Source of the DNA: Agreia sp. VKM Ac-1783
GTDB lineage: Bacteria; Actinomycetota; Actinomycetes; Actinomycetales; Microbacteriaceae
Assembly (NCBI RefSeq): GCF_900177765.1
Contig: NZ_FXWI01000005.1
Location: 186,001 to 250,000 of the forward strand
Direction: 5' to 3'
Length of the DNA: 64,000 bases
Positions 63,651 through 64,000 of this stretch are shown in pieces (position 1 is the stretch's first letter; each line of letters opens with the position of its first letter). The translations under genes were made by a program, and so were the position numbers. The notes below the pieces were generated by a model. It made no database searches, was not told where the DNA came from, and saw nothing but the letters and a program-made list of their open reading frames with translations.

Positions 63651-64000
63651 TCAGGCCTCGGGCAGCAGTTGCGACAGAAGTGCCGTGACGCGGCCCTTGA
63701 TCGAGTCGCGGATGGCGCGCACCTCGTCGAGGCTCTTGCCCTTCGGATCGACCAGCTCCCAATCTTCGTAGCGCTTGCCGGGAAAAATGGGGCAGACATC
63801 GCCGCAGCCCATCGTGATCACCACGTCCGACTCGCGCACGGCCTCGGTCGTCATGAGCTGAGGCACAGCGCGCGAGATATCGATGCCCTCTTCTGCCATG
63901 GCCTGGATGGCGACCGGGTTGATCTCGTGGCCGGGTTCGGAGCCGCCCGAGCGCACGGTGACGGCGCCGCGGGAGAGTGTGGTCATGTAGCCGGCGGCCA
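63651..64000 (-). CDS. arsC: Arsenate reductase (LMW phosphatase type), 5' part missing
   Basis: Reduces arsenate to arsenite using a thiol partner. The visible 116 residues continue upstream of the internal ATG at 63986 (AAGY precedes MTTLSRGAVTVRSGGSEPG), which matches the segment right after the CxGNSCRSQ phosphate loop, so the N-terminus lies beyond the right edge. Further landmarks are DVVITMGCGDVCPIFPGKRYEDW and DLV-like ELVDPKGKSLDEVRAIRD. Thioredoxin- or mycothiol-coupled use cannot be decided. Confidence 0.9.
   Translation of the reverse strand, partial: AAGYMTTLSRGAVTVRSGGSEPGHEINPVAIQAMAEEGIDISRAVPQLMTTEAVRESDVVITMGCGDVCPIFPGKRYEDWELVDPKGKSLDEVRAIRDSIKGRVTALLSQLLPEA

Noticed and set aside
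1-64000. tRNA, rRNA, CRISPR, transposase or prophage genes
   Set aside because: None was seen on either strand on reading the gaps between genes; all gaps are short and accounted for.

Overview
The window is GC-rich, densely coded chromosomal DNA with no sign of phage, plasmid or transposase genes. The gene families (mycothiol-type DinB protein, DUF2510, DUF3072, CopD-CtaG fusion, LAxTG sorting signals, NrtR-linked NAD genes, zinc-free ribosomal proteins beside Zur), the Actinobacteria-style leaderless promoters and the interspersed palindromes all point to Actinobacteria, most likely Microbacteriaceae. That placement is inference; no rRNA or tRNA gene is present to confirm it.

Layout. 1-9.4 kb: small accessory genes and efflux (WYL regulator/VOC protein, LtrA, VIT transporter, MarR/MFS pair, a TetR-SMR-SMR operon with a near-perfect operator, a tandem pair of paralogous unknown genes, GNAT). 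9.4-14.8 kb: a zinc block, with a Zur box overlapping the promoter of znuACB-like ABC genes, then a Fur-family Zur, then rpmB-rpmG-rpsN encoding zinc-free L28, L33 and S14, then HU. 14.9-22 kb: TetR, a CopD-CtaG fusion, a PIF1-type helicase, a LANTG-anchored secreted protein and a hydrolase. 22.3-28.4 kb: the NAD operon nrtR-nadA-nadB-nadC-cysteine desulfurase, with an NrtR-like operator in front. nadB carries an in-frame copy of the interspersed repeat. 28.6-29.7 kb: heme oxygenase with a DtxR-like box, next to a DUF2470 gene. 30.3-33.9 kb: ABC exporter plus DesKR-type two-component system. 34-38 kb: a LuxR-type regulator behind a dienelactone-hydrolase-like protein that has lost its nucleophile and histidine, then a P-loop kinase, DUF2809 and SRPBCC genes.

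38-41 kb is the most unusual stretch. It holds a secreted protein with seven chaplin-like, cysteine-free repeats, a Thr-Asp-Pro stalk and a C-terminal LALTG anchor, preceded by a secreted Val/Pro-rich protein. 41-64 kb is ordinary accessory and housekeeping content: oxidoreductases, RecQ with an extra C-terminal module, a MerR-membrane protein-DUF2834 operon, SulP transporter, esterase, SDR, Lrp, YitT, NYN-LOTUS protein, SGNH acyltransferase, a 2H-phosphoesterase and the 3' part of an arsenate reductase gene that runs off the right edge.

Two window-wide patterns stand out. More than twenty genes lack a Shine-Dalgarno sequence and instead have a TANNNT hexamer ending 6-8 bases before the start codon, which suggests widespread leaderless transcription and was used here to choose starts. 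Several families of strong intergenic palindromes recur, mostly at convergent gene ends. No gap between genes exceeds 300 bases; the largest (45964-46225) holds only a short dehydrogenase remnant. All calls come from reading the sequence; no database search was run.
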